Part shown: positions 50,427-62,790 of the stretch, one piece after another
Numbering within the stretch: position 1 is the stretch's first letter
How the letters are laid out: the number at the start of each line of letters is the position of its first letter
NCBI GenBank assembly: GCA_963277665.1
Contig: OY728152.1
Location: forward strand, 1,186,384,357 to 1,186,448,356
Length of the DNA: 64,000 bases
Source of the DNA: Viscum album
Taxonomy: Eukaryota > Streptophyta > Magnoliopsida > Santalales > Viscaceae
Reading direction: 5' to 3'
Program-made: the position numbers and the translations under genes
The notes under the pieces: model-generated
Database searches by the model: none
What the model saw: the letters and a program-made list of their open reading frames with translations, nothing else
Told to the model about the DNA's origin: nothing

Positions 50427-51800
50427 CTATAGAACACCATGCCTCCACAACACATGAAAAAATGGAATGGTCCGTCCCTGAATCAAATTCTCATGATGAT
50501 CTTGGTTCTCCACTAGCTTCTCCATGAATATTGTGTCATTATCAATATCCATATCTCCCCATTCAATGGAATGGGATTCTTTTAAAATGTACATATGATG
50601 TTGGGAGACATGAAATATGACATGTATTCTCTCCAAAATTTATGGAAATGTGAACGGGTATTCCACCTCACCAACTCACCTCAATACCTCAATGGGTCCA
50701 ATAAACCTTGTAGAACACTTGATCCCAATACCAAACCTCTGTTTCCCACCTCAAGGAGAAAACATTATAAACATGTGGTCCCCAACATCGAACTCAAATG
50801 GAATCCTCTTATGATCATTATACATTTTCTTCTAGTTTTGTGTTTCCATAATCCTATAACATACAAGATATACATTATTGGTCGCACATTACACCAAATT
50901 TGAACCAAGAACAGCTGCCGCACTAACGTCTATCTAGGATAAATGCTAACAACAAGGTCACCCATAAAAGGATACGAACAAAGCAAGACTAATTGAAGAT
51001 TTATATATATATATTAATGTGAAAAATCTAAATGGGATGGTGTCATACCCAGGACCCACCAAAGAGCAAGACGTGTTCCCATAACATGAACTCAAACATT
51101 TTTATGTATATCTCTGTCTGCTAATCAATCCGAGGGTGGAAGATAGTGCTAAGTCATAACTGGGTATCAAAAGCCTGCTGAAATCCCTTATAGAATGGTG
51201 CAGTAATACAATTATCTCGACCTGAGATGATGGATCATAGAACTCCATGAAACCAAAACACCACAGGCACATACCAAAATGACAACTTATACATTATGCT
51301 CGACTCATTTATCCCTAACAAGTGATTCAATTTTTTCAGCTGATCCAGTACTACCAAAATTTCATCACAAACTACCTGAGCCCTGTGTAATCATGGGATG
51401 AAGTACATTGAGATTTCATCCCACATCCACTTAGGTACATCCATGGGATGAAAATATCCACAGGAAAAATGGTTCTCAATCTTCACTTACTGGCACATTA
51501 AGAACATATCAACAATCTCTATGACTTCCCACTACATTCCAAGCCACCAAAACTACATCATCAAGCCACAGTATATCGTGGAAACTCTATGGATCCCCAA
51601 TAATGTTATCTTGGGAATGTCATTTAGAACTCTCTAACATATTTCCATTGAACCAAATAGCTTCTCATGAAACAACATCTTATTTTGGCCTTCCTTTGAC
51701 CATCCATTAATAGAATCACCATAGTCAATGTGATTTTATATCATATCTACATATCAGTATCCCCACTAAGCCAACTCCACAAGTTGTATTAGATAATTCC
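50427..51800 (-). pseudogene. Element 4 integrase, broken
   Basis: The C-terminal part at 50,427-50,636 reads MERIHVIFHVSQHHMYI and ends IPFFHVLWRHG, matching the chromovirus VHxVFHVS...IPLVKVLWRNH block. The catalytic core is at about 50,950-51,430: WMWDEISMYFI has Tyr for the first catalytic Asp (family MDF), and ISGRDN stands at the second Asp position (family VSDRD). A TIFHPRID*QTE-like string stands for YHPQTDGQSE. The zinc finger remains as a weak CQ*VK string near 51,480. Stops interrupt all parts. Confidence 0.8.
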
Positions 51801-52540
51801 ACACCCTCATGTTAAAGAATAAACCTTTAACCCCGTACCCTCCTACATCCATTTGCATAGTGGATAATTCTTTCAACACCTTCCATAAAATCGAAAATTC
51901 CAAAACTATTTCCATCTATAACTTACTATTCAATGCATCATCCATTAAATTACACCTTCCTAGGGTATAGTATATTTTGATGTTGTATTCCTTAATAAAA
52001 ATTTTCCACCAATGGTTTCCCTAGTTTAGGTTTAATGGGAATATGATATACCTCAGGCTCTAATGATCCATGAAGACCACAAAGGGCCCCCTAATGAGGT
52101 AATGTTTCCAAATCATCGATGCGATACAGACCGCTACGAGATGAAGATAATAGTTGGAATTTTTATTTTCATGGGGATGTAACTTCCTAGACCTATATGA
52201 AATCACCCATACTGTTTCATCATCAATCATCCAAAACCTAGATGGGATGAATCAAAAAACTCATCGAACATCACCACTTCCAATGGAAATCATTTCACTA
52301 GATCACTGATTGATATCCCCATTAGATAGACAAACATTTCCTATCACTTCTCACTCCAAAAAATGATATAGTATTTAATGGTCATGGTTATCAAATGAGA
52401 TAATACTTCAGATAAAATGGGTAAAAATTATCATTAATTTCCTCCCATATCACGAAATTTTTAAAAAAATGCAACATTAATGGGTGATTCCCATTAAACA
52501 ACTACCTTGACCTTCGATGGGTCATACAAAACACCCTTTT
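51801..52540 (-). pseudogene. Element 4 RNase H region, heavily decayed
   Basis: Placed by gene order between integrase and reverse transcriptase. No clear catalytic motif was recovered. Confidence 0.45.
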
Positions 52541-53060
52541 ATTACACTATGTTCCCATGTAATTATACCTCTTGCATCCAAAACATGAATTTGGACCACA
52601 TCACAAAGATATGGTGGTGTCTAAGAACATCAAAGAGAGTCCTGAGTTGATCGGTATGCTCCTCCTCTGACATTGATAATATCATAATTTCATCGATGAC
52701 TATGATGAAGAACTAGTCTCGGAACTCTCGAAAGATATAGTTCATAAGTCTCTGGAACATAGACTAAGTGTTCTTAACACCGAACAACATAACCAAAGAC
52801 TCTATGTGACAATACCAGCACTTGTAAGTAGTTCTTGTGATTTCACCCTACTAAACCATCAACTGGTGATACCCAGACCACATATAAATTGTAGAAACCC
52901 AACCTTCTCACCTCAGATGGTTGAAAAGATAATAAATCCTCATGAGAGGTTAAAAGTTCTTTAAAATCATCTAATTCAACCTCTGGTAATATATACACAT
53001 TCACATACCACCATATTTCCTCATTTTGAGCTAGATCGGAGCACCCCACAACTGTTGAGT
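52541..53060 (-). pseudogene. Element 4 reverse transcriptase, broken
   Basis: Minus-strand fragments in order: MCIYYQRLN (family MCIDYRQLN), WVSTIYMWSGYHQL (family FSKIDLRSGYHQ), then SMFQRLMNYIFREFRD and, after a stop, FFIIVIDEIMILSMSEEEH. The catalytic box is I-D-E at 52,689-52,697, so the second Asp is Glu. It is separated by several stops. The wording is closer to a different gypsy family than that of elements 1 and 5. Confidence 0.85.
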
Positions 53061-55178
53061 ATGATGCATAAATCCCATCATCATTAGTTCATCTATATGA
53101 ATTTTCAATGACCCGATCTCTGATGGTTCCATGTAATAGAGATCCATCGAAAATGGAGAGGCATCCGGCTTACTGACTATCCCAAACACAAAATCTCATC
53201 AAGGGGTTAATGTTGCAACCTCCTGGGGGAAAGATCTAGAAACACTACAAAAATGATGGAAAAAACTAATATCTCATTATCCACTAATTCTGATGACAAC
53301 CTAGCTAACATGGAATGAAGGGCCCCGATATTCCAATATCCCATCAGACATATCTACTCTCCAAAGTGAGACACATGTTGGCCATCCACATCTGAAAACA
53401 TGAATTTCATATCAAAGTGACCAATAAAATAATTCTTATAGTACACAAATTTTATTATAAGGATAAAATATTACTAGTTCATATGTAAGTGGAAAATATC
53501 CCCACATGACTGATGAAGACCCTTCATCAGTTTTCATGCCCGGCATATATCACAAAAGATGGTTGGACATCCGACTGGTATAATCAACACCGATGGTACA
53601 TGAAGCCTCTATACATTTATTCTTAGTGAATGGGATACACTAGGTGAAACAAAGGAGTGTGAATCTCCATAATCAATAAAATATTATGAATGCTTATTGA
53701 AAAATATGATCATACCTCAAACGATCTACAAACATATTAGAAATGCTACCTATGTGGGCTGAAACATACCATGACCTGTTAATCATCCACTCTACTAATG
53801 ATTTCGACATTGAACACATCCGGGTGGAGGTCCCTATGAAACACCTTGAGGTCGAACTCTACCTGGTCCATCTCCCATTAGTGGAGTTGGAGCCTGTTGT
53901 CCCGACTACTTAGACGGCCTAGAATGAAATGGTTGTTGAGGCTGCTGTTGAACATGGCCACCCCCACAATATGGAGCACGAATGGACCTTGAGAATTAAC
54001 TCGAATGGTTCCCAATAAATCCAATGAAAAATCATATCGGCCCCAAGCTTACAGGATAGGAACAAGGACCAAATAGTCAAAATGAAAATTGTTGGGGTCA
54101 ACTCTCTGACAGCCAAAACCTCAAAATGCCCTGGCTCGTGAGACCTACTACTGGTAGCCTATCCCTATAAAGAATCCAATCATATCCCATATCATGGTAT
54201 ACCTCATCATGAGTGCATCCATTCAACTACATACTCTTTCTAGAACACTAGTTATATATGAAAGATGAAGGGATTAACAACGTACTATAGATAAGGAATA
54301 AGTGCCTCATCTATAAATCTCCTTGATTATCATCATTTAGAATGAGACTTAGAGGGAAATTGAGGATATCCTATAACATGATCCCCAATCCTGTACTGAC
54401 ATACTCCCCTTCTAGAGGGAGAGTAGCTACTATCACTTCACTTCCTTTATGGGAAATGAATGGAATTTTTCTAGGAAAACATACTTTACATTTACCCATA
54501 GAACTTCATTCCCTTTCTCTCTGCCACGTACACCTTCCACTACTAACACTAAACTCCCATCCATTGACTATCTACAAATATAACCTTGTACTCTTTCAGA
54601 GCCTAGATCATGATAAAATGGATCTCAACATCCTCAAGCCAACTCTCTATCTCCATGTTTGAAATGTTGCCATCGTACCTATAGTATATCGATAGAAAGA
54701 ATATAAGGTTTTTCTCCATCAGTTTTCCCCCTCCCTTGGAGAATGGCTTCACTGATCATCTAGATCATCTTACAGAGAATTCACTTCCTGAGCCACTAGT
54801 GGATGAAGAATAGGTTCCATATATGAATGGTAAACATGGAACTCCTATACCTGAGTTTTATGTAACTTTTTTCTATGATTCATTTTAATAAATTATTAAT
54901 TTAAATTCCTCCAAATATTAAATTCAAAACAAAACATGAGTAATCATGATCAATGTACCTATCCCATAGTCTCAAACTAAGAAACATTGTGGCCTAACAT
55001 AGATGTTTGGTAAGCTCTTAGTCGTTGCATTGGATCACTAGCCCCTATAAAATTTCAGGTCCTATCTAGTCATCCTTTGGCTATGTCATTCTCTTATGCC
55101 ACCTATTACTTGTTTCCAACAAACCCATTAATTCAACATTGTTCCTAACTCCAAACTACATATTATCTCTCAACCATC
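53061..55178 (-). pseudogene. Element 4 protease and gag region, heavily decayed
   Basis: I could not find the protease D-T/S-G loop. Around 53,770-53,850 the minus strand reads GCVQCRNH then stops and LTGHGMF, a possible zinc-knuckle remnant. A Gln/Pro-coding stretch lies at 53,900-53,960. Assignment is mainly by order between reverse transcriptase and primer site. The plus-strand frame at 54,342-54,662 has no family resemblance and is not called. Confidence 0.5.
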
Positions 55179-55191
55179 GCCTCTAATACCA
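55179..55191 (-). other. Primer-binding site of element 4
   Basis: The minus strand reads TGGTATTAGAGGCGATGG, nearly the plant initiator Met-tRNA complement TGGTATCAGAGCC, three bases from the LTR start. This is the best-preserved primer site in the window. Confidence 0.88.
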
Positions 55192-55194
55192 TTC

Positions 55195-57797
55195 TGTCAT
55201 GACCCCTCCCTCCAAAGATGCCCCACTAAAGGTTGAAATGGAGAATGATATATAATGACCCCCATGTCCCACCTCAAGTAGGCCCCAGTGTGGATGCAAG
55301 CACTAATGGTATAAAAATATCAAAAAAATGTGAGGAATTACTCCTTTAATAGATTCCAGAATTCTGAGATAAGATGTATATACCACAAAACAATCCAAGA
55401 CATATTTATAGAAGAATCCCAAATCCATCCCACATGCATGCTTAATGTAAAACTGCTAGAAATATAGTTAAAAGATCCAATTAAATACCAAAATCACACG
55501 TATAAGACGAAAAACGACAACTATCCCGAATTACGATCTAGTAATTCCCATCATGGTCCTTGTAGTCCTCAGTAAATCCTGAAAATGATTTAGATTCATA
55601 CGGTGATAATTTAAAAATAATCATCTGGGAAACCCATAGTCTCTTGTGTCCTTGTAGAGAAATAAACTAATTCCCTCATGAGAAACATTAAAAACCTGAA
55701 GCCCATAAAAATGTATACAAGAAACCCCAGCCTCACTAATGTCACACTCACCATATAATGTTAGTCAAATAAAGTAATATAGTAATCATGTTGATGATAG
55801 GGTACCCTACACCACTTTTTGACATATTAGCCTCTCTCAGACCCTAACAGAAAACATCTTGTCTCTCCCACATCATCCGAAATAAACCATATCACAACCC
55901 ACCACCTAAACATATTCCATATATCACACCACATCCACCTTGAAAAAACTTGGTCCTCAAAAATACAACTCATCCCACCTCTAGACACTAGAGCCATAAG
56001 CCACACCACATCCCGATGACACCTGGGAACAACAACACATCACATCCTGAAGACTCTTGGGATGAAACACCCACCCACCCACACCTGGGCCTCACCAACC
56101 ACAACCTTACAAATGATACTTGAGATATCATCTTCTATAAGAGGGAGTAGGGAAGAGATATTGGACATCCGTCAATCCCTTAATAGGATGTTTGGAAAAG
56201 ACACCCGCCCTTGTAATAATGGGTGTGTTTGTCATATAGTTCTCAACTAGGGTGGGACGTGTATAGAATCAAATGAAAGAATATGTATATATATGTATCA
56301 AACACTCAACCAAAACTTTGGGTTCTGTAGAAAACAACCACCACATAACACTTCCACCATTGCAGCTACCTCTAAATGAACATATCAGTACCATTGAAGG
56401 TTACTTCTGAAGTTGATAAAATAAATACACTCAACACCCAATCATTAGGAAGAGATTATTAATTTATCAGTTCTTCCATCCCCACCTTGGAAAGAAACAA
56501 CCATAGAACACAACCATCCTCACAATAAATCCAAACATATGAAGAAAACTATGATAACCCCCCCCCCCCACTTCACACTTTCTCCCCCATAAAGCATCCA
56601 AGCCTACCACTTTCATTATAGTGATTTGATGTAATGTATTCCCACCTAATTACGAACACTCAAATCACAATAGAACCCTCAAACATGTCACATCACAAGG
56701 AAACTTGGAATACTTGTGGAATAAACATGCCATGCCTAGAATATCAAACCAAACACATCCTTGTTGTTGTCTCACTAAAAAACACCACTCACCCATTCCA
56801 CAATAAAACAATCCCTCAACCTGAGATTCCATTACACAATTTACCATCCAAACACACACTGTCATGATCTCAACATCAGCACCACAGAAACCCTATAAAT
56901 CATAAAGAATAAAATATCCACACTAATCACACAGCTACACTACAAAAAGAGCGATGTATTGAGATTTAACACACTCATTATTTAATTACACCTTGATAAA
57001 TAAGTGTTTTTCACATAAAAATATTGATCATGGTTAATCCTTATGATTAACTAGATATACATGATTAATCATGTTTTCATGTCTATAGAAATTCAATATA
57101 ATATTTACAACATGTATAAATGTGTCAAGTGTGAAAAATAGATACTACCAATGACCATGATTTTCATAGGCATACAGGAAACACAATTCATAGCATGGAT
57201 CTATGATAATAGATGAAACAAAACAAGCATCACCATAATCTTTACTTCTGCTCATTCATTGCTAATGTAAAAGGTCTGAATAACTTTTTATCAGCATATT
57301 CCACCACTTGTTTGATACTTCATTTAAAATGGATCAAAATTCATTCACAAGGAGACATCATTATACCCACCCAGCATTATCAAAAATTAAAAGATAAAAG
57401 AATGAATCCATGCATGGAAGAATAGAATATCAACAACTACTCCTACCAAAAATAGTGATGTGAGTGAGTATAAGGAAAGAATCTGGGGGAGAAATAGATA
57501 TGAAGGCCACTTAAAATCATATGATTCCAAGTTGATGAAATTATCTAGGTACACCAATAGAAAATGGAATGGTTCAAGGAAGAGAGGATTTCCACTTTAT
57601 AAAATGCGAGATCTTATATCAATAGAATGGTGATAATTTCAATGTAATTAAATGTCGGTTAATGGCCAAGACCATGCGGCATAGTATTTTCATTATCTCG
57701 AGGGCATGAGGATATTAGAGATATAATTAATATCCTTTAAAACAACTTTATAAATTTTCATACATGATTTTAAAATTAATTTGTATCCAATAAAATG
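55195..57797 (-). repeat. Element 4 right LTR, truncated by element 5
   Basis: It is colinear with 46,831 to about 49,430. It contains a 12-base C run at 56,558-56,569. The last five bases AAATG are the expected target duplication of element 5. Confidence 0.87.
56558..56569. repeat. Poly-C run
   Basis: Twelve consecutive C within element 4 LTR. Length may be affected by sequencing error. Confidence 0.85.
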
Positions 57798-60003
57798 TGT
57801 AACGTCCCGGTTCCGGAAACCAATTAGAGGCGCCCCGTACCCGGTTGGTCACATGGCCTCAAGCACATTTCCCCAAACTCCAAAGGCTACCGAGTAGTAG
57901 CGAGGGACATGGGTGTGATAGTGGGGAAAGTATCCCCTCATTGGCAGAGAACACAAGGGAAGAAAAATAAACATGCAATAGCAGAAGTAGTAATAACAAA
58001 CAATGTATGAAGTGGAAGACTAAATCAACAAGCTGGATCACATATGTATATATGAAATGATGCATGATACATAACTAGGAAAGAATCCCAATGATTCACA
58101 ATGATGTAAAACACTACAGAACCAAAAAAAGTATAAAAGAAAAGTAAACATCTCCTCAGCATCGCAAGCCAATGCTTGGACCCATGCTCTCCTGCTCCAA
58201 GCAATCATGTTCCAGAAGTCAAAAGGCACTTAAACTTATCTACACCAACAACAACACAGTCTTCCTGGGACCAAAATCTTGGACGAAATAGCGTGGGAGA
58301 TAAAATCCCAGTAGGCAACCACCTGGAGATCTCTGCCTAATAGTCGGTGAGTATATGGTAGGTAATAGTACAAAAAGTAGTAAACATAAACAACATGAAG
58401 TAGGCAGTAAACAGTACGCAGTAAAAAGGATTATACATAGAAACAATCAATCCACAACCAGTCAATATCCGTGAAACAAATAGCTAATAAGACGGAATCC
58501 CTATGGGAAGTACTCATAGCCATCCCCTCTGGTCCTATCCAAGAAGTACCACAACCCTCTAGGTAGTGCACTCAGCCTAACCCCCCTGGCTTGGTCATAC
58601 GAATTTATGAGACTCTCTGGGGATGCTCACTTGGTCAATTCCAATTATAGTATAGGGTAGTTAGGGACTCTCTAAGGGAGATCACGTGGTCTATACCTCC
58701 TAGCCCCAAGGTCTAGAGACTCTCTGATAAAGTTATCTCGGGAAATTCCTCCTATAGCCTCAAGTATACCACAGACTCTCTGAGGAAGCCCACTTGGTCA
58801 ATTCCTCTTCTAGCCTAGGAAGGATCGTAAAAAGATTAAAACATAGTAAGACTCTCTGAGGAGGCTCACTCAGTCTACCCTCCTATAATCTATAAAATCC
58901 ATGACTCTCTAGGAGCTCACTGGGTCCATCCCCCATAGTCTATAATATCTAAGACTCTCTGGGAAACTCACTTGGTCTATCTCTTATAGTCTATTGCACC
59001 AGGTTTTCTCAGCCCTTTACTGGTCAGTGCATAATAATGATATAAGGACAAAGTACACCTATAGAGCTACTTGGATAATGAAATTTCTCCTATAGGGATA
59101 CTTCGCTAAAAAATCTATGAGGCAACAAGCATGTCATGAGTTTCACTTCAACCTATAAACGTAAGGAATGAAAACAGGTGTAGCAGCCAAAGGTAAATGA
59201 GACCCAAAGGTCATAAACAGAACAAAGCAAGGGAAAAATACTTCCAAGAACAAAAAATTATCCTCTAACATTGTCAATTTACCTCTACACAAGAATACAA
59301 GAATGTCAGCAAAACAATGAAGGCAAAAGGGTAACATGCAATACCCCGTTCACGGCTATCGGTGGAAATTTGCACATAAAACTCAAGGACATTAAACGGT
59401 AAGGCACAAACCACCTACCTCGATCATAGGAGACCGAAATACATGAACCACGATGACTAATTCTCCCTAGAACGTTGTAGATCTGAGAAAACTCACAAAA
59501 TGCTCAACCTTAGATAACTTGAGAAGGAGGAATAATTGGAAAACAAGGCTCAAGCAAAAGAGAGAACTCACCGCTATGCATCCAACACAATCGATAGAGC
59601 TCAAATCAAAGAATGGAAGGAGGAATGGTGGCTCGTCGAAGATCCATGGATTCCCAGTTCTCTCGTATGAATAGGACCTAGAAGAAGGCGTTTATGATGA
59701 TGAGGCGTGACCCCGGTCTGTTTAGTGAATAATAAGTAAAAGTAAACGATGTGTATTTTTATTGTACATGGCATGTAGTTGGTTTTTTTGTACTCCGACA
59801 AAATCGGTCTCAAAGTCAACCCTATACATCGTGTGTGTGGCCCAGACACGACGAACACATGGCTTCGAGTAGGAAAAGAGTAGATGATGTGTACTTAGAA
59901 TGTACACAGCGTGTACTTCAAAAATTTCAAGAAACTCCATTTTTCTCAAAAACACCAGAAAAAGGGAAAACATACCTGAAACAAAGATCCGGGTTCTTAA
60001 AAA
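57798..60003 (-). repeat. Element 5 left LTR (3' LTR)
   Basis: In plus coordinates it begins TGTAACGTCCCGGTTCCGG and ends GGGTTCTTAAAAA beside the polypurine tract, 2,206 bp. Its first 120 bp resemble element 1 LTR, including the AGTAGCGAGGG block. In element orientation the 5' end is TTTTTAAG, not TG. Frames inside (57,859-58,065, 58,038-58,229, 58,240-58,446, 59,143-59,337, 59,601-59,973) are not supported as genes. Confidence 0.88.
58611..59001. repeat. About 53-bp tandem array in element 5 LTR
   Basis: Seven units begin with GACTCTCT at 58,611, 58,666, 58,718, 58,774, 58,850, 58,903 and 58,953 (spacing 50-56, once 76). Each continues with a version of GGGGAGGCTCACTTGGTCTA and TTCCTCCTATAGTCTATAA. 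Confidence 0.88.
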
Positions 60004-60014
60004 CTTCCCCCCTT
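60004..60014 (-). other. Polypurine tract of element 5
   Basis: The minus strand reads AAGGGGGGAAG immediately before the LTR, after the frame ending FEDKFH. Confidence 0.85.
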
Positions 60015-61340
60015 AATGAAATTTGTCCTCGAATTTCCCTAGAGAGGCGTAGAAGAAGAAACCCCGAATAACTCTGGCCACTGTGATCGAACCTCTTTCT
60101 CCCTCTCCCAAGTGTCGTCCTATACTCGCCTGTGCTGCCATAGCACCCGTACCAGAGGAACAGACCAGCCTTGGAATACCTTTGTACTATGATCAACAAT
60201 CCGGATAGAATGCTCCTCAAACGACTCATTTTCATTAAGCTCAACCTCTTAGAGATGGACGACATGAGATGGGTCTAAAAAGTAACGTCAATTCTAAGAG
60301 ATATGGAAGACGTCCTGCATAGCCTAGTACCTATGAGGTAGTTGCAACCGATAGGCAACTGGCCGAACTCTCTCCAACACCTCAAATGGTCCGACGTACC
60401 GCAGTGTGAGCTTACCCTATCTCAAAATCCTCTTGTGTCCCAACCTTAGTGTGACATGCAGGAAAACCTGATCTCCGACCTCGAACTCCAGTGGTCATCA
60501 TCGCTTATCAGCATAAGACTTCTGTCGAGGCTATGCTGTAGCCATCCTCTTCTGAATCAACTCTATCTACTCTGAGGTCTCCTGAACAAGACGAGGTCCT
60601 AGAAAAGATGTCTCTCCTAACTCCAGCCAGCATAATGGTGATTTGCATGGCCAACCGTACAAAGCCTTGTATGGTTCCATCCGAATGATCTCCTGAAAAC
60701 TGTTGTTATAAGAGAACTCCACAAGAGGTATATAATTTTCTCAAGAACCTATGAAGTCTAGAATTCATGCTCTAAGACTATCCTCAAGCACTTGGACCAT
60801 GCACTCAGACTAGCCATCAGTTTGGGGATGGTATGATGTACTCAAAAGTACATGTGTAGCCAAAACCTTTTGAAGTCCCTTCCAGAACCGAGAGGTAAAG
60901 AACTCATCTCTGTCTGAAACAATGGAGTGTGGAACTCCATGTAGACGTACAATCTCTCAAATGTACAGTCGTCCCAGATCATAAAAAATGAATGTCTCCT
61001 TGATCAGAAAGAAGTGGGCTACCATCATAAGCCTGTCGACGATGATCCAAACAACATCACTTCACCGAGGTGACCTGGATAACCCAGTCACGAAGTCCAT
61101 CGCGACATTGTTCCACATCCACTCTAGAATGGGTAACTACTGTAAAAGACCCATTGGTCCCTGATGCTCTACATTAACATTATGGAAAGTAGAACATCTC
61201 GTGAAAAAACCAGCAACATCCCTCGTCATACCTGGCCACCAGTACTGGTGATCAAGATTCTGATACATCTTGGTGACGCCAAGATGAACTTCTTAAACTG
61301 AGGAATGAAAATCCTGCATCAGCTCCCAGTGTATGTCTGC
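60015..61340 (-). pseudogene. Element 5 integrase, broken by stops
   Basis: The order on the minus strand is a zinc finger region near 61,130-61,300 (HLGVTKMYQNLDHQYWWPGM, then C-x2-F instead of C-x2-C), then the catalytic core. The core has WNNVAMDFVTGLSRS with the first Asp, [10 protein letters not shown] with the second, and SYHPQTDG, a stop, then SECMVQVLEDSLRA with the Glu. C-terminal blocks ALYGWPCKSPLCW and [20 protein letters not shown] follow. All three catalytic residues remain, but several stops cut the frame. The element ends with GKFEDKFH just before the polypurine tract. Confidence 0.88.
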
Positions 61341-62085
61341 TGTCACCCATACACGTCCCTGGAAACGCAAGATCTCATCCTCACCCACTGTCCATCTGGG
61401 ATGGGGTTCCCCTCCTAACACACTCTCTCGCATGACTAAGGCCTCTGAATTTGATAGCAACCTCATTCGTATTCGATCAAGAAGTGTAGTGGTAACAACC
61501 ACAGATAAATGAAAAGTATGTCCCTGCCAGTCATGCACCTCCAGATGCATCTCACAGAATATATCCATATTCTTCCAGTCACTTCTGTCCTCCATAACTG
61601 CCTGAATCTGAGTTCTCCTGGTCAAAGTATCAGCCACAACGTTGCCCTTTCCCGGCTTAAAGGTGAGATCAATGTTTAAAGACTGAAGATACTCGACCCA
61701 CCAGTTCTATCTCAGATTAAGATCACACTAAGTAAAGATATTAATTAGACTCTTGGGGTCGGGAAAAAAACAAAGTGCTCTCCCAGAAGATAGTGTCTCC
61801 AACAGCGTAAGGCATGAACAACTGCTGCAACTCCAGATCGTGCGTCGGGTAGTTCCTCTCGTGTGGCCTCCAGTGCCGAGACCCGTACACAACGAATCCA
61901 TCTCCCTTCATAAGTATAGCTCCTATCCCAATACCTGAAGCATCACCATAAACAGTGAAGCCCTTACCCGGCTCTGGCAAGACTAGTATCGGTGCTATCG
62001 TCAACCTCCCTTTCAGCTCCTGAAACGGTGACTCACAAGAATATGACCATAAAAACTTCACCCCCTTCTTGGTCAGACCTGTCAA
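61341..62085 (-). pseudogene. Element 5 RNase H and linker to integrase
   Basis: A frame at 61,741-62,085 reads FTVYGDASGIGIGAILMKGD and HERNYPTHDLELQQL, the RNase H core (family YSDASG, THDLEL). A shift then leads to PDPKSLINIFT and DLNLR with stops, then KPGKGNVVADTLTRR (about 61,610-61,650), the family domain end. The next frame (61,293-61,637) runs through GEDEILRFQGRVWV, the usual lead into the integrase zinc finger. First Asp and Glu are present, and His of DHKSL is Pro. Confidence 0.88.
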
Positions 62086-62790
62086 CTATGCTGCTAGGCA
62101 CGAGAAGTATTGAATGGAGAGTCTGTAGTATATGGCCAACACTAGGAAACTATGCACCTCAAAGACGTTGTTTGGCTGCTCCCAGGAAACTATAACTCTC
62201 AATTTCTCTAGGTCCACTAACACTCCTATCTCCGAGATAACATGACCCAGGAAGTGAATCCAATCCATCCAAAAGTGCCTCTTAGAGAGTTTAGAATACA
62301 ACTGATGCTCTCTCAGTGTACTCAGAATGATCTCAAGATGTGTGGCATTGTCGTTTTGATTGTGAGAGTAAACCAATATATCTTCCACAAAGACAATGAA
62401 AAAGGAGTCCACACACGGATGGAACACTTGGTTCATTAGTGCGATGAAGACTGCAGGAGAGTTTGTAAGACCGAATGTCATGGTTGTATACTCGTAAAGA
62501 CCATACCTTCTCATGAATGTTGTCAGAGGAATATCTGATGGTCTAACACACAACTGATGATTACCGGACCTCAAGTAGATCTTCAAGAACACTCGGGCTC
62601 CCTGAAGTTGATCAAAGATGTCATCGATCCTCGGAAAGGGATATCGGTTCTTGACCATCAACTGGTTAAGCTTCCGATAATCCACCCAAAGCTGAATGGT
62701 ACCTTCTGCCTTCTTCGCAAATGGGTTAGGTGAAACCCATGGAGAAGTACTGGGTCGGATGAAACCCTTTGCCTGAAACTCCTCCAACAT
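62086..62790 (-). pseudogene. Element 5 reverse transcriptase, long open remnant
   Basis: The 234-codon frame covers almost the whole catalytic domain: GFIRPSTSPWVSPNPFAKKA, LWVDYRKLNQLMVKN, RIDDIFDQLQGARVFLKIYL, TFGLTNSPAVFIALMNQVFH, and the box FFIVFVEDILVYS. The family has F-I-D-D, so the first catalytic Asp is Glu and the Asp of KIDLRSG is Tyr. LREHQLYSKLSK and HFLGHVIS follow. The frame is continuous with the upstream linker except for stops near 62,800. The copy could not polymerise as it stands. Confidence 0.92.

Noticed and set aside
54342..54662. 106-codon plus-strand frame as a gene
   Set aside because: It lies opposite the decayed gag of element 4 and has no resemblance to a known family. 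It is probably an antisense shadow.
58611..59001. CRISPR-like array (regular repeats)
   Set aside because: Units are degenerate, adjacent without unique spacers, and inside a plant LTR.
59601..60265. Several frames around the element 5 LTR edge (both strands)
   Set aside because: They run across the LTR boundary and polypurine tract. Only the integrase end on the minus strand is explained by homology.
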